Shown one piece after another: positions 17,294-24,847 of a DNA stretch of 31,841 bases. Source of the stretch: AB-629-J13 sp964518835 (lineage in GTDB: Bacteria; Fidelibacterota; Marinisomatia; Marinisomatales; AB-629-J13). A model generated the notes under the pieces. That model did no database searches. It was not told the DNA's origin and saw nothing but the letters and a program-made list of their open reading frames with translations. The DNA lies in NCBI GenBank assembly GCA_964518835.1, contig CAZFKU010000008.1:1-31841 (forward strand). Reading direction: 5' to 3'. The position numbers and the translations under genes were made by a program. Numbering within the stretch: position 1 is the first letter of the stretch; every line of letters starts with the position of its first letter.

Positions 17294-18289
17294 ATGTCCT
17301 TCAGAAAAAAATATTTTATGTTTAAAAAAGTCGTTGAAGACTTTAACAGAGGTTCAGATTTTTATGAAATATCTGATGATTTTGATTCCCCTAAATTGGG
17401 AGAATATTACCTTCTCTTTGATGAAGATGTTGTAAGATCCCGTAAGGTTCAATCTCTCATCGCTGATTATGATGAAAATGGAATCCCTCTCAATCGACCA
17501 TATATTGATGTTTCCTCTGATGGACTGGTTTATTATCCAATCACTATCGGCCAAGTGGGATTGTCCATTTTTCATTCCTTTCTAAAAACGCAATCAGATA
17601 ATGACCTTAAACGATTTTTACATTTTGCTGATTGGTTTGTTGAAAATGGTGATGAAACCAACAATTTGGGAATTCGGTGGTTGACGGATATTCCATTACC
17701 AGCATATCAAAATCCCGGACCGTGGCAGTCCGCATTTTCTCAATCCCGTGCTATCTCTATTTTATTGAGAGCTTTTCAACATACTCAGGAAACAGGCTAT
17801 CTGGAAACTGCACAAAAAGCGCTGGTTTCCTTTACAATTCCGGTATCAAAAGGAGGAGTGATGTCTCAGACTGAATGGGGACCGTTCTTTGAAGAATATC
17901 CTGCTGATGTTCCTGTATTGGTTTTGAACGGACATATTTTTTCTCTATTTGGTCTTTTTGATTATACACGTGTCTTTCCGAAAGATTCCCGTTGTAAATC
18001 TCTGGTAAATGACGGAATTAATTCTTTACTTTTATCTCTTTCATCTTTTGACATGGGATATTGGTCAAGATACAATTTTTGCAAAGCAGAATTTTATCCA
18101 AAAACGGACCCTGCAACAATCAGTTATCATCGTCTACATATTATTTTATTGAAGGTAGTTAACCAGTTTAAGGAAAATTCCATTTTGACAGAATATATCA
18201 AAAAATGGGAAAATTATATTGGAATCCTGAATTTTGTAAAAGCCAGCTATTGGAAATATAAAGCATTGCAAAAATTGAACAGAATCTGA
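17294..18289 (+). CDS. D-glucuronyl C5-epimerase-like protein
   Basis: A 331-residue protein resembling the catalytic C-terminal domain of heparan/heparosan glucuronyl C5-epimerases (Glce), which turn GlcA into IdoA within a polymer. Aligned by eye with my memory of the vertebrate enzyme, it has YYPITIGQVGLSIF (80-93), QSAFSQSRAISILLRA (145-160), FFEEYP (198-203) with the Glu-Tyr pair, VLNGHIFSLFGLFDY (210-224), Tyr260 (SRYNF), Tyr278 (SYHRLH) and KKWENYI near the end. The tyrosines and glutamate reported as catalytic in Glce therefore all appear present. It lacks the N-terminal membrane anchor and beta-barrel domain of animal enzymes and has no signal peptide. The deacetylase gene overlaps it by 1 base. 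Related epimerases of unknown uronic-acid specificity are an alternative. Confidence 0.82.
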   Translation: MSFRKKYFMFKKVVEDFNRGSDFYEISDDFDSPKLGEYYLLFDEDVVRSRKVQSLIADYDENGIPLNRPYIDVSSDGLVYYPITIGQVGLSIFHSFLKTQSDNDLKRFLHFADWFVENGDETNNLGIRWLTDIPLPAYQNPGPWQSAFSQSRAISILLRAFQHTQETGYLETAQKALVSFTIPVSKGGVMSQTEWGPFFEEYPADVPVLVLNGHIFSLFGLFDYTRVFPKDSRCKSLVNDGINSLLLSLSSFDMGYWSRYNFCKAEFYPKTDPATISYHRLHIILLKVVNQFKENSILTEYIKKWENYIGILNFVKASYWKYKALQKLNRI

Positions 18290-19659
18290 TGGGTATGAAT
18301 GATAGTCAAAAAAGTGTCAGTTTAATATTGGATAGTCAGTATTCTGAATTAAAACCAAAACTCGATTATGTAATGAATACATTCAACAGTCTGTTTATGG
18401 TAAACAAATATTTGTCAGTGAATTATGGTGTGGAAGGTGAATCTGGTATAAACATTATTCCCGGTGAAATTGACTCTTTTTTTTCCAACAAGCAAGAGAT
18501 TCCCGATTATTCTTATTGTGAATGGGAAGGACATCAAATCCCCGTCCTCTTTGTAAAAAAAGGCATTCACTCTATTATTTCAAAAACACAAAAAGATAAA
18601 ATTGTTATCAACGGTGACATTCTGTTAAGTGCTTTTTATTTCCTGTCCTGTTGGCAGGAATATATCAGTAATGATTGTGATTCAATGGGTAGGTTTCCTC
18701 TCAAGGAGAGTTTATTATTCAAGTTGGGATTAATTCAGATTCCTGTGGTTAATTATTATTTTGATATTTTAGTTAAAGCAATTGAATCAATTCCGGGAGC
18801 GATTGTTTCTGTCAATCCAAAACATTCTGAAGGATTAAAAGTGGGAATCACCCACGACATTGATCATTGCCAGACCGGTTCATGGCAGGATGGATACCGC
18901 CAGATTAGGGCAGGTGAATGGTGGAACGGGATAAAAAAATGGGGCAAAAGAATTTATGAACAGGACTTATGGTTTAATTTTGACCAACTGTTAAAAATTG
19001 AAAAGGAATTAAATGTAACTTCTTCCTATTATTTTATTGCAGAAAAAAAACGGAAAAACGGTTATCCAAATGCTGACTATGATTTTACATCGAGCAAAAT
19101 ACAGCAAGTAGTGGAAAAAATTAAAAATGCAGGACATGAAGTGGGTATTCATGGAAGTATAGGAACGGGATTTGATGAAGTGAAGCTAACTCATGAAATA
19201 AATCAATTTCCCCAATCGGTTATTGGTGGGCGGTTTCATTATCTTATGACAAACAATCCGGATTCTTTTGATGTAATAGAAAAATCCTCTTTATTGTACG
19301 ACAGTTCCTTGGGATTTGCAGAGCACATCGGTTTCAGGAATGGATTTTGTTTTCCGTACTCTCCTTATGATTTTGAAAATGATAAACCTTATTCCTTTTT
19401 GGAATTTCCATTTCAAATGATGGATAAAACACTGATTCAACCTTATTATATGGGATTGAAACCGGAAGATGCAATTCAATCTGTAAAAAGTTTGATTGAT
19501 GAAATAAATAAATTTTCGGGATATTTTATTTTCATTTGGCATAATAATACCATTACCGGATTTAAATACAATGAATGGAAAAGAGTGTTATTGGAAATTA
19601 TCATGTATTGTAAAAATATTAATTCGGTATTTAAACCGATTAGCAAGTTTAAGGATTAA
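18289..19659 (+). CDS. Polysaccharide deacetylase-family protein (DUF7033-like N-terminus)
   Basis: A 456-residue protein. Residues 1-180 are a poorly characterised N-terminal domain found in FCB deacetylase-like proteins. From 185 a NodB-like carbohydrate esterase 4 domain begins: VGITHDIDHC (185-194) supplies the paired Asp residues, GHEVGIHGS (282-290) gives metal-ligand histidines, GGRFHYL (313-319) matches motif 3, and FIWHNNT (415-421) the last catalytic His. Such enzymes remove N- or O-acetyl groups from sugars; a GlcNAc deacetylase would fit between an epimerase and a sulfotransferase. There is no signal peptide, so it appears cytoplasmic. The ATG shares a base with the epimerase stop; an ATG two codons later is also possible. 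Confidence 0.8.
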   Translation: MGMNDSQKSVSLILDSQYSELKPKLDYVMNTFNSLFMVNKYLSVNYGVEGESGINIIPGEIDSFFSNKQEIPDYSYCEWEGHQIPVLFVKKGIHSIISKTQKDKIVINGDILLSAFYFLSCWQEYISNDCDSMGRFPLKESLLFKLGLIQIPVVNYYFDILVKAIESIPGAIVSVNPKHSEGLKVGITHDIDHCQTGSWQDGYRQIRAGEWWNGIKKWGKRIYEQDLWFNFDQLLKIEKELNVTSSYYFIAEKKRKNGYPNADYDFTSSKIQQVVEKIKNAGHEVGIHGSIGTGFDEVKLTHEINQFPQSVIGGRFHYLMTNNPDSFDVIEKSSLLYDSSLGFAEHIGFRNGFCFPYSPYDFENDKPYSFLEFPFQMMDKTLIQPYYMGLKPEDAIQSVKSLIDEINKFSGYFIFIWHNNTITGFKYNEWKRVLLEIIMYCKNINSVFKPISKFKD

Positions 19660-19694
19660 ATTCGTGTTTTATTTTATTGACATTTAGGCTAAGC

Positions 19695-20558
19695 ATGGAT
19701 TTATTAGAAAAAATTAAAGATATTTATAAATATTTTTCTAAGCAACAAAATCTAACCATCAAAAATGTAGATTATAAATTGCTTCCAACAAAAATATTTG
19801 AAGAAACTAAACCGATTTTTATTCTTTCAACAGGACGATGCGGAACTAAGCTTTTATCTAAATTGTTTCTTGCAGTAAATGCCGGGGAAGTCTATCATGA
19901 TCCCAATCCAAAATTGACTTATGCATCGAGATATATTTATGAGAATATTGAAGAGAACACTAAATTTCGTAAATCAGCATTTATTTCCGGTAGATTTGAA
20001 TTACTTAAAGACTGTTATCTAAGAGATGGAAGATATATCGAAACCAATCACCACATTTCCTTTTTCACCGATGCAATAGATGAGTTATTCCCAAAATGTA
20101 AATTCATTCATTTGGTTCGTCATCCCGGAGATTTTGTAAGAAGTGGGATCAGGAGAAATTATTATAAAAATCACGATTATGATGACGGTAGAATTGTACC
20201 ATCTAATATTGCAAGAGAGGTTTGGGAGTCCTATTCCCAGATTCAGAAAGTGGGCTGGTTATGGAATGAAACAAATCAATTGATTGAAAATTGGAAGGAA
20301 AATATTAATTCTGAAAAAATGATCACTGTTAAATCTGAAGACCTTTTTACCAATCCAAGTGAGTTTGAAAAAATCTGTTATTTTTGTGATTTAAATAAAA
20401 TGGAAATTGATAAAATTAATAAACTCATCAAATCACCAATAAATGTCCAAAAAAAAGGTTCGTTTCCACCGTATGATCAATGGACATCACACCAGAAAAA
20501 GGAACTTTATACTATTGCTCCATTGGGTGAAAAATATGGATTTTGGTCTGGATCATAA
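19695..20558 (+). CDS. PAPS-dependent sulfotransferase family protein
   Basis: A 287-residue sulfotransferase. The 5'-phosphosulfate-binding loop is STGRCGTKLLSKLF (45-58). The 3'-phosphate site follows a strand FIHLVRHPGDFVRSG (137-151), with Arg142 and Ser150 at the canonical spacing. The family transfers sulfate from PAPS to hydroxyl or amino groups. No signal peptide or membrane helix is seen, unlike Golgi sulfotransferases, so it should act in the cytoplasm. I chose ATG 19695 over an upstream in-frame TTG (19677); neither has a good Shine-Dalgarno. It follows the deacetylase by 35 bases and overlaps the flippase gene by one base. The gene looks more A/T rich than its upstream neighbours, which could reflect separate acquisition. 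Confidence 0.85.
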   Translation: MDLLEKIKDIYKYFSKQQNLTIKNVDYKLLPTKIFEETKPIFILSTGRCGTKLLSKLFLAVNAGEVYHDPNPKLTYASRYIYENIEENTKFRKSAFISGRFELLKDCYLRDGRYIETNHHISFFTDAIDELFPKCKFIHLVRHPGDFVRSGIRRNYYKNHDYDDGRIVPSNIAREVWESYSQIQKVGWLWNETNQLIENWKENINSEKMITVKSEDLFTNPSEFEKICYFCDLNKMEIDKINKLIKSPINVQKKGSFPPYDQWTSHQKKELYTIAPLGEKYGFWSGS

Positions 20559-21817
20559 TGATTTCCTGGATTCGTAACTTGATATTTAAAAGTGAGTTTA
20601 ACCGGAATGTTGCCAAACTTGTTACCGGTACCACATCTGCTAATCTAATTACTTTATTTACACTTCCAATCCTGGCTAGAATTTATTCAGTTGAAAATTT
20701 TGGACAGTTCCAATTACTGTTGTCCCTTATAACTATATTTATTGCAATTTCTAGTTTAAAATACGAAATGACAATACCCCTGCCAAAAGAACAGGATGTC
20801 TCCGATAATCTTTTTGGTGTTGCGTTCCTTTCACTTTTAGTCATCAGCGGATTATTACTGGTTATAATGAATAGTATTGGTGGTACAATCCTTTCTTTTT
20901 ACAAAGCTGGTGTTCTAACACCTTACCGTAATTGGATATGCATAGCGGTTTTCAGTGCAGGATTATTCGAGTTGATGAATTACGTTTTAACGAGGGAAAA
21001 AGCATTCGGGAAAATAGCAAAATTTAGGATTACACAGGTTTTGCTTATTCAATCCTTTGCCATTTGTTTTGGAATAATTTTATCCGGTTTTGAAGGACTG
21101 TTATATAGTTTTATTCTTGGAAACTGTATTACCGGATTATGGATGATTTTTCAGGCAAATTTGTCATTTTCTTCTATCAAATTACCACTTATGCTTGAAG
21201 CTGCGAGAAAATACAAAAAATTTCCACTCATTAATACTCCCATGGCGTTAGTAAATACCTTCTCCATGCAACTTCCGGTTTTCATGCTTTCTGCCTATTT
21301 TTCACCGGAAATTGTAGGTTATTATATGATGGCAAACAGAATGATTTCTACACCGATGAATCTAATTAGTAAATCTGTCGGGAGGGTTTATTATAAAGAA
21401 GCTTCGGATGCTTTGCATAAAAGTGGATTAAAATTACTACATACATTTAAATACACTATCACAAGAGTGGGGAAATTAGGTTTGGTCCCAGCTGTTATTA
21501 TTATTTTGTTTTCTCCGGTTTTAATAAAATGGTTTTTAGGAGATCAATGGATAACAACGGGTATATTTATGCAAATTATGATGCCTTGGTTATTTTTTCA
21601 ATTTATTAACCTGTCTGTCGGCACCACGTTTTCTATAATAAATCGACAGGAAGTCGGATTTATTCTTATTATAATTTCTGTAATATTGCGATATAGTGCT
21701 ATGGAATATTGGAATCAAACTGCAATTATTCAACTAACAGGTTTGTCAATTGTAGCATCGTTTTTTTACATATCGTATATTACAACATCCTATGTTATTG
21801 TTAGGAATCAAGTATGA
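20558..21817 (+). CDS. Wzx-type oligosaccharide flippase
   Basis: A 419-residue polytopic protein of the polysaccharide-transporter branch of the MOP superfamily. It starts with LVTGTTSANLITLFTLPILARIYSVENFGQFQLLLS, a classic first pair of helices, and continues with about 12 hydrophobic segments (for example the FPLINTPMALVN region near 222 and a basic loop after 280). It would flip an undecaprenyl-diphosphate-linked oligosaccharide to the periplasm. I chose the ATG at 20558, which overlaps the sulfotransferase stop as TAATG, over an upstream TTG. The position right after the epimerase, deacetylase and sulfotransferase genes suggests that it exports the modified unit. No separate Wzy polymerase is seen nearby. 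Confidence 0.88.
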   Translation: MISWIRNLIFKSEFNRNVAKLVTGTTSANLITLFTLPILARIYSVENFGQFQLLLSLITIFIAISSLKYEMTIPLPKEQDVSDNLFGVAFLSLLVISGLLLVIMNSIGGTILSFYKAGVLTPYRNWICIAVFSAGLFELMNYVLTREKAFGKIAKFRITQVLLIQSFAICFGIILSGFEGLLYSFILGNCITGLWMIFQANLSFSSIKLPLMLEAARKYKKFPLINTPMALVNTFSMQLPVFMLSAYFSPEIVGYYMMANRMISTPMNLISKSVGRVYYKEASDALHKSGLKLLHTFKYTITRVGKLGLVPAVIIILFSPVLIKWFLGDQWITTGIFMQIMMPWLFFQFINLSVGTTFSIINRQEVGFILIIISVILRYSAMEYWNQTAIIQLTGLSIVASFFYISYITTSYVIVRNQV

Positions 21818-22377
21818 GAGTTTTTATTGGAAGAATCTTTTATTATTGCGAAAAATTGAAAAAATATTTCCTAAATCATTATCTTCAAAAAAGATATACT
21901 TTAGCTTGTAAATCCATTGGTGCAAATGTAAAGTTTAATGGGATATCCAAAATTACGGGTATTGATAAAATGGTGATTGGTGAGAATGTTCATTTCGGAG
22001 ATAACGCCTTCATTCGTGCTGAAGGAGGATTAGAAATTGGAGATAATACACATTTTTCAAGGAATGTTGTAATTTATACACATAGTCATAATTATAACGG
22101 TGAATATTTACCCTATGACAATTCATTCACATATAAAAAAGTCGTAATTGGTAAAAATGTCTGGGTAGGAATGAATGTTACTATTTTACCAGGAACTCAA
22201 ATTGGTGAGGGTGCGATCATTGGGGCAGGTGCTACGGTCGTTGGTGTGATTCCTGATTGTTCTATTATAGGAGCTGCTAAAGGGAAAGAAATTAAAAAGC
22301 GGGATTGTGACCATTACAATTTATTGGAATCAAAGAAAAAATATGGTGGTGTCAATGGTGAAGAATATGAAAAATAA
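21814..22377 (+). CDS. Hexapeptide-repeat O-acyltransferase (CatB/WbbJ-like)
   Basis: A 187-residue left-handed beta-helix protein. Hexapeptide repeats run from about residue 48 (VIGENVHFGDNAFIRAEGGLEIGDNTHFS) to 155 (VWVGMNVTILPGTQIGEGAIIGAGATVV). The catalytic histidine region is IYTHSHNY (near 88-95), as in xenobiotic/maltose-type acetyltransferases. The likely reaction is O-acetylation of a sugar in the same glycan, with acetyl-CoA as donor; an effect on serine or lipid acceptors is less likely. The ATG overlaps the flippase stop (ATGA). It is the last gene of the glycan run. A gap with two inverted repeats follows. Confidence 0.88.
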   Translation: MRVFIGRIFYYCEKLKKYFLNHYLQKRYTLACKSIGANVKFNGISKITGIDKMVIGENVHFGDNAFIRAEGGLEIGDNTHFSRNVVIYTHSHNYNGEYLPYDNSFTYKKVVIGKNVWVGMNVTILPGTQIGEGAIIGAGATVVGVIPDCSIIGAAKGKEIKKRDCDHYNLLESKKKYGGVNGEEYEK

Positions 22378-22398
22378 ATTTATAATAATTCTGCTGAC

Positions 22399-22424
22399 AA
22401 TTACTTATTGTAGGATAAGTAATT
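22399..22424. repeat. 10-bp perfect inverted repeat upstream of the histidine kinase
   Basis: AATTACTTAT (22399-22408) and ATAAGTAATT (22415-22424) are exact reverse complements around TGTAGG. It begins 22 bases after the acyltransferase stop. There is no T-run behind it, so it is a weak terminator at best. It directly precedes TATAAT, so it could be a dimeric-regulator site. Confidence 0.5.
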
Positions 22425-22463
22425 TATAATCAATTATTGAATTCGTGTGAATTCATTCAATAA
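22425..22463 (+). promoter_or_regulatory. Candidate -10 box and operator-like palindrome
   Basis: TATAAT at 22425-22430 is a perfect -10 hexamer, though no good -35 lies 16-18 bases upstream. Just downstream, TTATTGAAT (22434-22442) and ATTCAATAA (22455-22463) form a perfect 9-bp inverted repeat. Nested in it are two GAATTC sites (22439-22444, 22449-22454) around GTGT. A palindrome covering the expected start site would suit repressor binding. Confidence 0.4.
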
Positions 22464-22499
22464 CGGAAATTTTATAAATAATCAATATGAATAGTTAAG

Positions 22500-23663
22500 T
22501 TGAACATCTACCGCCGCTCCACAAACATTAAATTAGGACTCCTACTCATTGGGATATTTCTTTTTACCGGAATGGTATTTTATTCTCAGTGGATCGTTGA
22601 GAGATTGCGGGATGATAATCGTAAGATTGTGCAGATGTATGCGGAGATCATCGCTGAGGCTGTGGAAAGTGAGACGGATGAAAACCTTAATTTTATATTT
22701 GATAATATTATCACTCAAATCCAGTTTCCTATCATTCAATCAGATGCTTCAGGGACTCCACAATCCTGGAAAAATCTCCCAGATGATGGGTTGGAACTTT
22801 TAACAATTAAAAAAAGCCAGAATTTAATGAACCAGCAAAATTCCCCGATAGAGTTGGTTTATGTCACACCCGTTTCGAATGAAAAACATATTTTAGGTTA
22901 TTTACACTTTGGGGATTCTGTATTAATCCGTCAGCTAAAATGGCTTCCTTATCTTGAAATAGGAGCAATTTGTTTTTTCATTTTTTTAGGGTTTATGGGA
23001 TTTACCTACATAAGGAAAACAGAGAGCAATAATATTTGGACAGGGATGGCAAAAGAAACAGCGCATCAATTAGGGACACCGGTTTCCGCATTAATTGGAT
23101 GGGTAGGGAGATTGAGGTCACATCCGGATCAATCCAATGCAATATTACCCGAAATTGAAGCTGATGTTAAAAGGCTGGAGCAGGTAGGGAATCGTTTTGA
23201 AAAAATTGGTTCAAATCCAGAACTAATTTCAGTAAATATCTATGATTTAATTCAGCAGGTTGTGAGCTACCTAAATAGGAGATTATCTTCAGATAAAATT
23301 AAAATTGAAAATTCTATTGGGGAAAAAATAAAAATAAAAGCGAATGAAACTTTATTATCATGGGCAATTGAAAATGTGATAAAAAACGGACTGGATTCTC
23401 TGCACCCCGAATCAGGAAAAGTAGTGATTAAATTATTATCGGATCCGGATGGGTTTCGAATTCATGTTATAGATGATGGATCAGGGATTTTACGAAAAAA
23501 CTGGAAACATATTTTTCGTCCCGGATTTACAACAAAAAAACATGGATGGGGATTTGGATTATCTCTCAGTTACCGGATAATCACTGAATTGCACCATGGA
23601 ACTATTCGGGTACTCAATTCCAACCCCGAAAGCGGAACCACAATCGAAATTGTTATTCCTTAA
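22500..23663 (+). CDS. Orphan membrane sensor histidine kinase
   Basis: A 387-residue kinase. Two membrane helices (10-29 and 149-169) flank a periplasmic sensor of about 118 residues without a recognised fold. The dimerisation helix carries the phospho-acceptor His189 in ETAHQLGTPVSALIGW, an NtrY/Bacteroidetes-style H-box with Gln-Leu-Gly-Thr-Pro. The ATPase domain has ENVIKNGLDSL (N-box, 291-301), DDGSGI (325-330) and GFTTKKHGWGFGLSLS (342-357). Receiver, HAMP and PAS domains are absent, and no response regulator is adjacent. The start is TTG without a clear Shine-Dalgarno; an upstream gap carries palindromes. The 3' end overlaps the convergent glycosylase gene by 4 bases. Confidence 0.88.
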   Translation: MNIYRRSTNIKLGLLLIGIFLFTGMVFYSQWIVERLRDDNRKIVQMYAEIIAEAVESETDENLNFIFDNIITQIQFPIIQSDASGTPQSWKNLPDDGLELLTIKKSQNLMNQQNSPIELVYVTPVSNEKHILGYLHFGDSVLIRQLKWLPYLEIGAICFFIFLGFMGFTYIRKTESNNIWTGMAKETAHQLGTPVSALIGWVGRLRSHPDQSNAILPEIEADVKRLEQVGNRFEKIGSNPELISVNIYDLIQQVVSYLNRRLSSDKIKIENSIGEKIKIKANETLLSWAIENVIKNGLDSLHPESGKVVIKLLSDPDGFRIHVIDDGSGILRKNWKHIFRPGFTTKKHGWGFGLSLSYRIITELHHGTIRVLNSNPESGTTIEIVIP

Positions 23664-24340
23664 TCCCATTGATTTGAATTAATGACATAATCTAATCCCT
23701 CTTCAGTTCGTTTTGTGATGGGATTTTTTGTACATGAATCTATAAAATGGTGATCAATAAATCTGTAAGGCAGATGTTCATCCCTCCCTTTTGAGATTCC
23801 CAATCTGCGAGTTGTAACAATCTTTTTGGGGGAATAATTCTGATCCGAAATGAAAAACCGGTTGAAATTGAATTGTTTTCTGTCCCAATCTTTCACTTTC
23901 AAATTTAAAGATTTACATAAAAGTGTTTGACCGGAACATAAATTTTTGATGTCTCGAAACCCCGGTTTATTTTTTAGTGGGTTTAGTTTTTGCATTATGG
24001 TAATCATAGGATCAAACTCACCGGAGTTTTTGACAGGGAAACCCGATTTAATCAGCACAGCATTTCCATGTCCCCTGCAACTAATATTTAAAGAATCCGC
24101 TCCTCTTGAAAAGTACATATAGATCGTGCCGGGAGACATTAACAGTGCTTTTCGTTTATTGGTAAACCCCAATGAAGCATGACTGGCTTTGTCGTTCAAG
24201 TAATAGGCTTCTGTTTCTATAATTTGTGCTGTGAGCCACAGGTCTTTGTATTTTGAATATATTATTTTTCCCAGTAAATTTTTCGCAACACAAACAGCAT
24301 CCCTGTTAAAGAATGACTTTTTGATCGGCTCATGAGTCAT
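23660..24340 (-). CDS. 3-methyladenine DNA glycosylase (AAG/MPG family)
   Basis: A 226-residue alkyladenine glycosylase that starts base-excision repair of alkylated purines. Family motifs are NLLGKIIYSK (21-30), IETEAYYLNDKASHAS (41-56) with the presumed catalytic Glu44, Tyr46 and His54, GTIYMYFSRGADSLNIS (71-87) and GNAVLIKSGFPV (92-103). Compared with human AAG as I recall it, Tyr76 corresponds to Tyr159 and Asn85 to Asn169, but Arg79 replaces the intercalating Tyr162. A similar YFARG form occurs in some other bacterial homologues, so it may define a subfamily. Its ATG overlaps arfB by 11 bases, making a two-gene - strand operon that converges on the kinase gene. Confidence 0.88.
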   Translation of the reverse strand: MTHEPIKKSFFNRDAVCVAKNLLGKIIYSKYKDLWLTAQIIETEAYYLNDKASHASLGFTNKRKALLMSPGTIYMYFSRGADSLNISCRGHGNAVLIKSGFPVKNSGEFDPMITIMQKLNPLKNKPGFRDIKNLCSGQTLLCKSLNLKVKDWDRKQFNFNRFFISDQNYSPKKIVTTRRLGISKGRDEHLPYRFIDHHFIDSCTKNPITKRTEEGLDYVINSNQWD

Positions 24341-24761
24341 TCGCTTCCGGTTTCCTGCGTAATTTTTTTATTTCACCTCGTTTTTTCTTTTTTGATATTC
24401 TTTTCTCTACTGATGACTTCGTTGGAAAAGTTTTAATTCGTTTTTTCTCTTTTTTGGTTACAAGAATTAGGAGTTCTCTGAATTTTTTTATTACCTCCTG
24501 TTTATTTTGGTGCTGACTTTTATATGTAGTGGATTCAACTAATAATTCCCCATTCCGGGTGATTTTCCCCTGGTGATTTGAAAACAATCTAATTTTCATT
24601 CGTTCAGATAAGTTTTCAGAATTATTAATATCAAACCGAAGCCGTACCCCAGTTTCCACCTTATTTACATGTTGTCCGCCCGGTCCTGATGATCGGAAAA
24701 ATTCGAATGTCAATTCCGAAAAAGGTATTTTAATCTCTTTGTTGATGGTTATATCATTCAT
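24330..24761 (-). CDS. arfB: Peptidyl-tRNA hydrolase ArfB (YaeJ), ribosome rescue
   Basis: A 143-residue RF-1-like domain protein that hydrolyses peptidyl-tRNA on ribosomes stalled without a stop codon. The catalytic SSGPGGQHVNK (24-34, GGQ at 28-30) is intact and followed by ETGVRLRFD. The C-terminal tail from about 101 is strongly basic (KKEKKRIKTF, EKRISKKKKRGEIKKLRRK), the part that enters the empty mRNA channel in ArfB. Absence of codon-recognition domains distinguishes it from PrfA and PrfB, and its length equals E. coli ArfB. It is transcribed divergently from yajC across an 86-base gap and overlaps the glycosylase gene by 11 bases. Confidence 0.93.
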   Translation of the reverse strand: MNDITINKEIKIPFSELTFEFFRSSGPGGQHVNKVETGVRLRFDINNSENLSERMKIRLFSNHQGKITRNGELLVESTTYKSQHQNKQEVIKKFRELLILVTKKEKKRIKTFPTKSSVEKRISKKKKRGEIKKLRRKPEANDS

Positions 24762-24792
24762 ATCAATTAATTCAAATCTATGATACTACACC

Positions 24793-24821
24793 TTGTCAAA
24801 CGACGATAGACTGGCTAATTT
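24793..24821 (+). promoter_or_regulatory. Possible promoter for the yajC-def-fmt unit
   Basis: In the 86-base divergent gap, TTGTCA (24793-24798) and TAATTT (24816-24821) are separated by an ideal 17 bases and lie 27 bases before the yajC start. The -10 match is partial. A promoter somewhere in this gap is expected because arfB is divergent. Confidence 0.4.
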
Positions 24822-24835
24822 CATACACAAATTTT

Positions 24836-24841
24836 AAGGAG
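24836..24841 (+). promoter_or_regulatory. Shine-Dalgarno fixing the TTG start of yajC
   Basis: AAGGAG ends 6 bases before the TTG at 24848, an ideal spacing. It supports TTG over the internal ATG at codon 7. Confidence 0.7.
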
Positions 24842-24847
24842 AGAATT

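Noticed and set aside
9394..22377. Classical heparosan (Kfi/Kps) capsule locus
   Set aside because: No heparosan synthase, UDP-glucose dehydrogenase or Kps ABC exporter is visible, and the flippase is of Wzx type, so only the modification enzymes resemble the heparan pathway.
22399..22424. Intrinsic terminator for the glycan cluster
   Set aside because: The stem is A/T rich and is followed by TATAAT rather than a T-run, so it is not convincing as a terminator.
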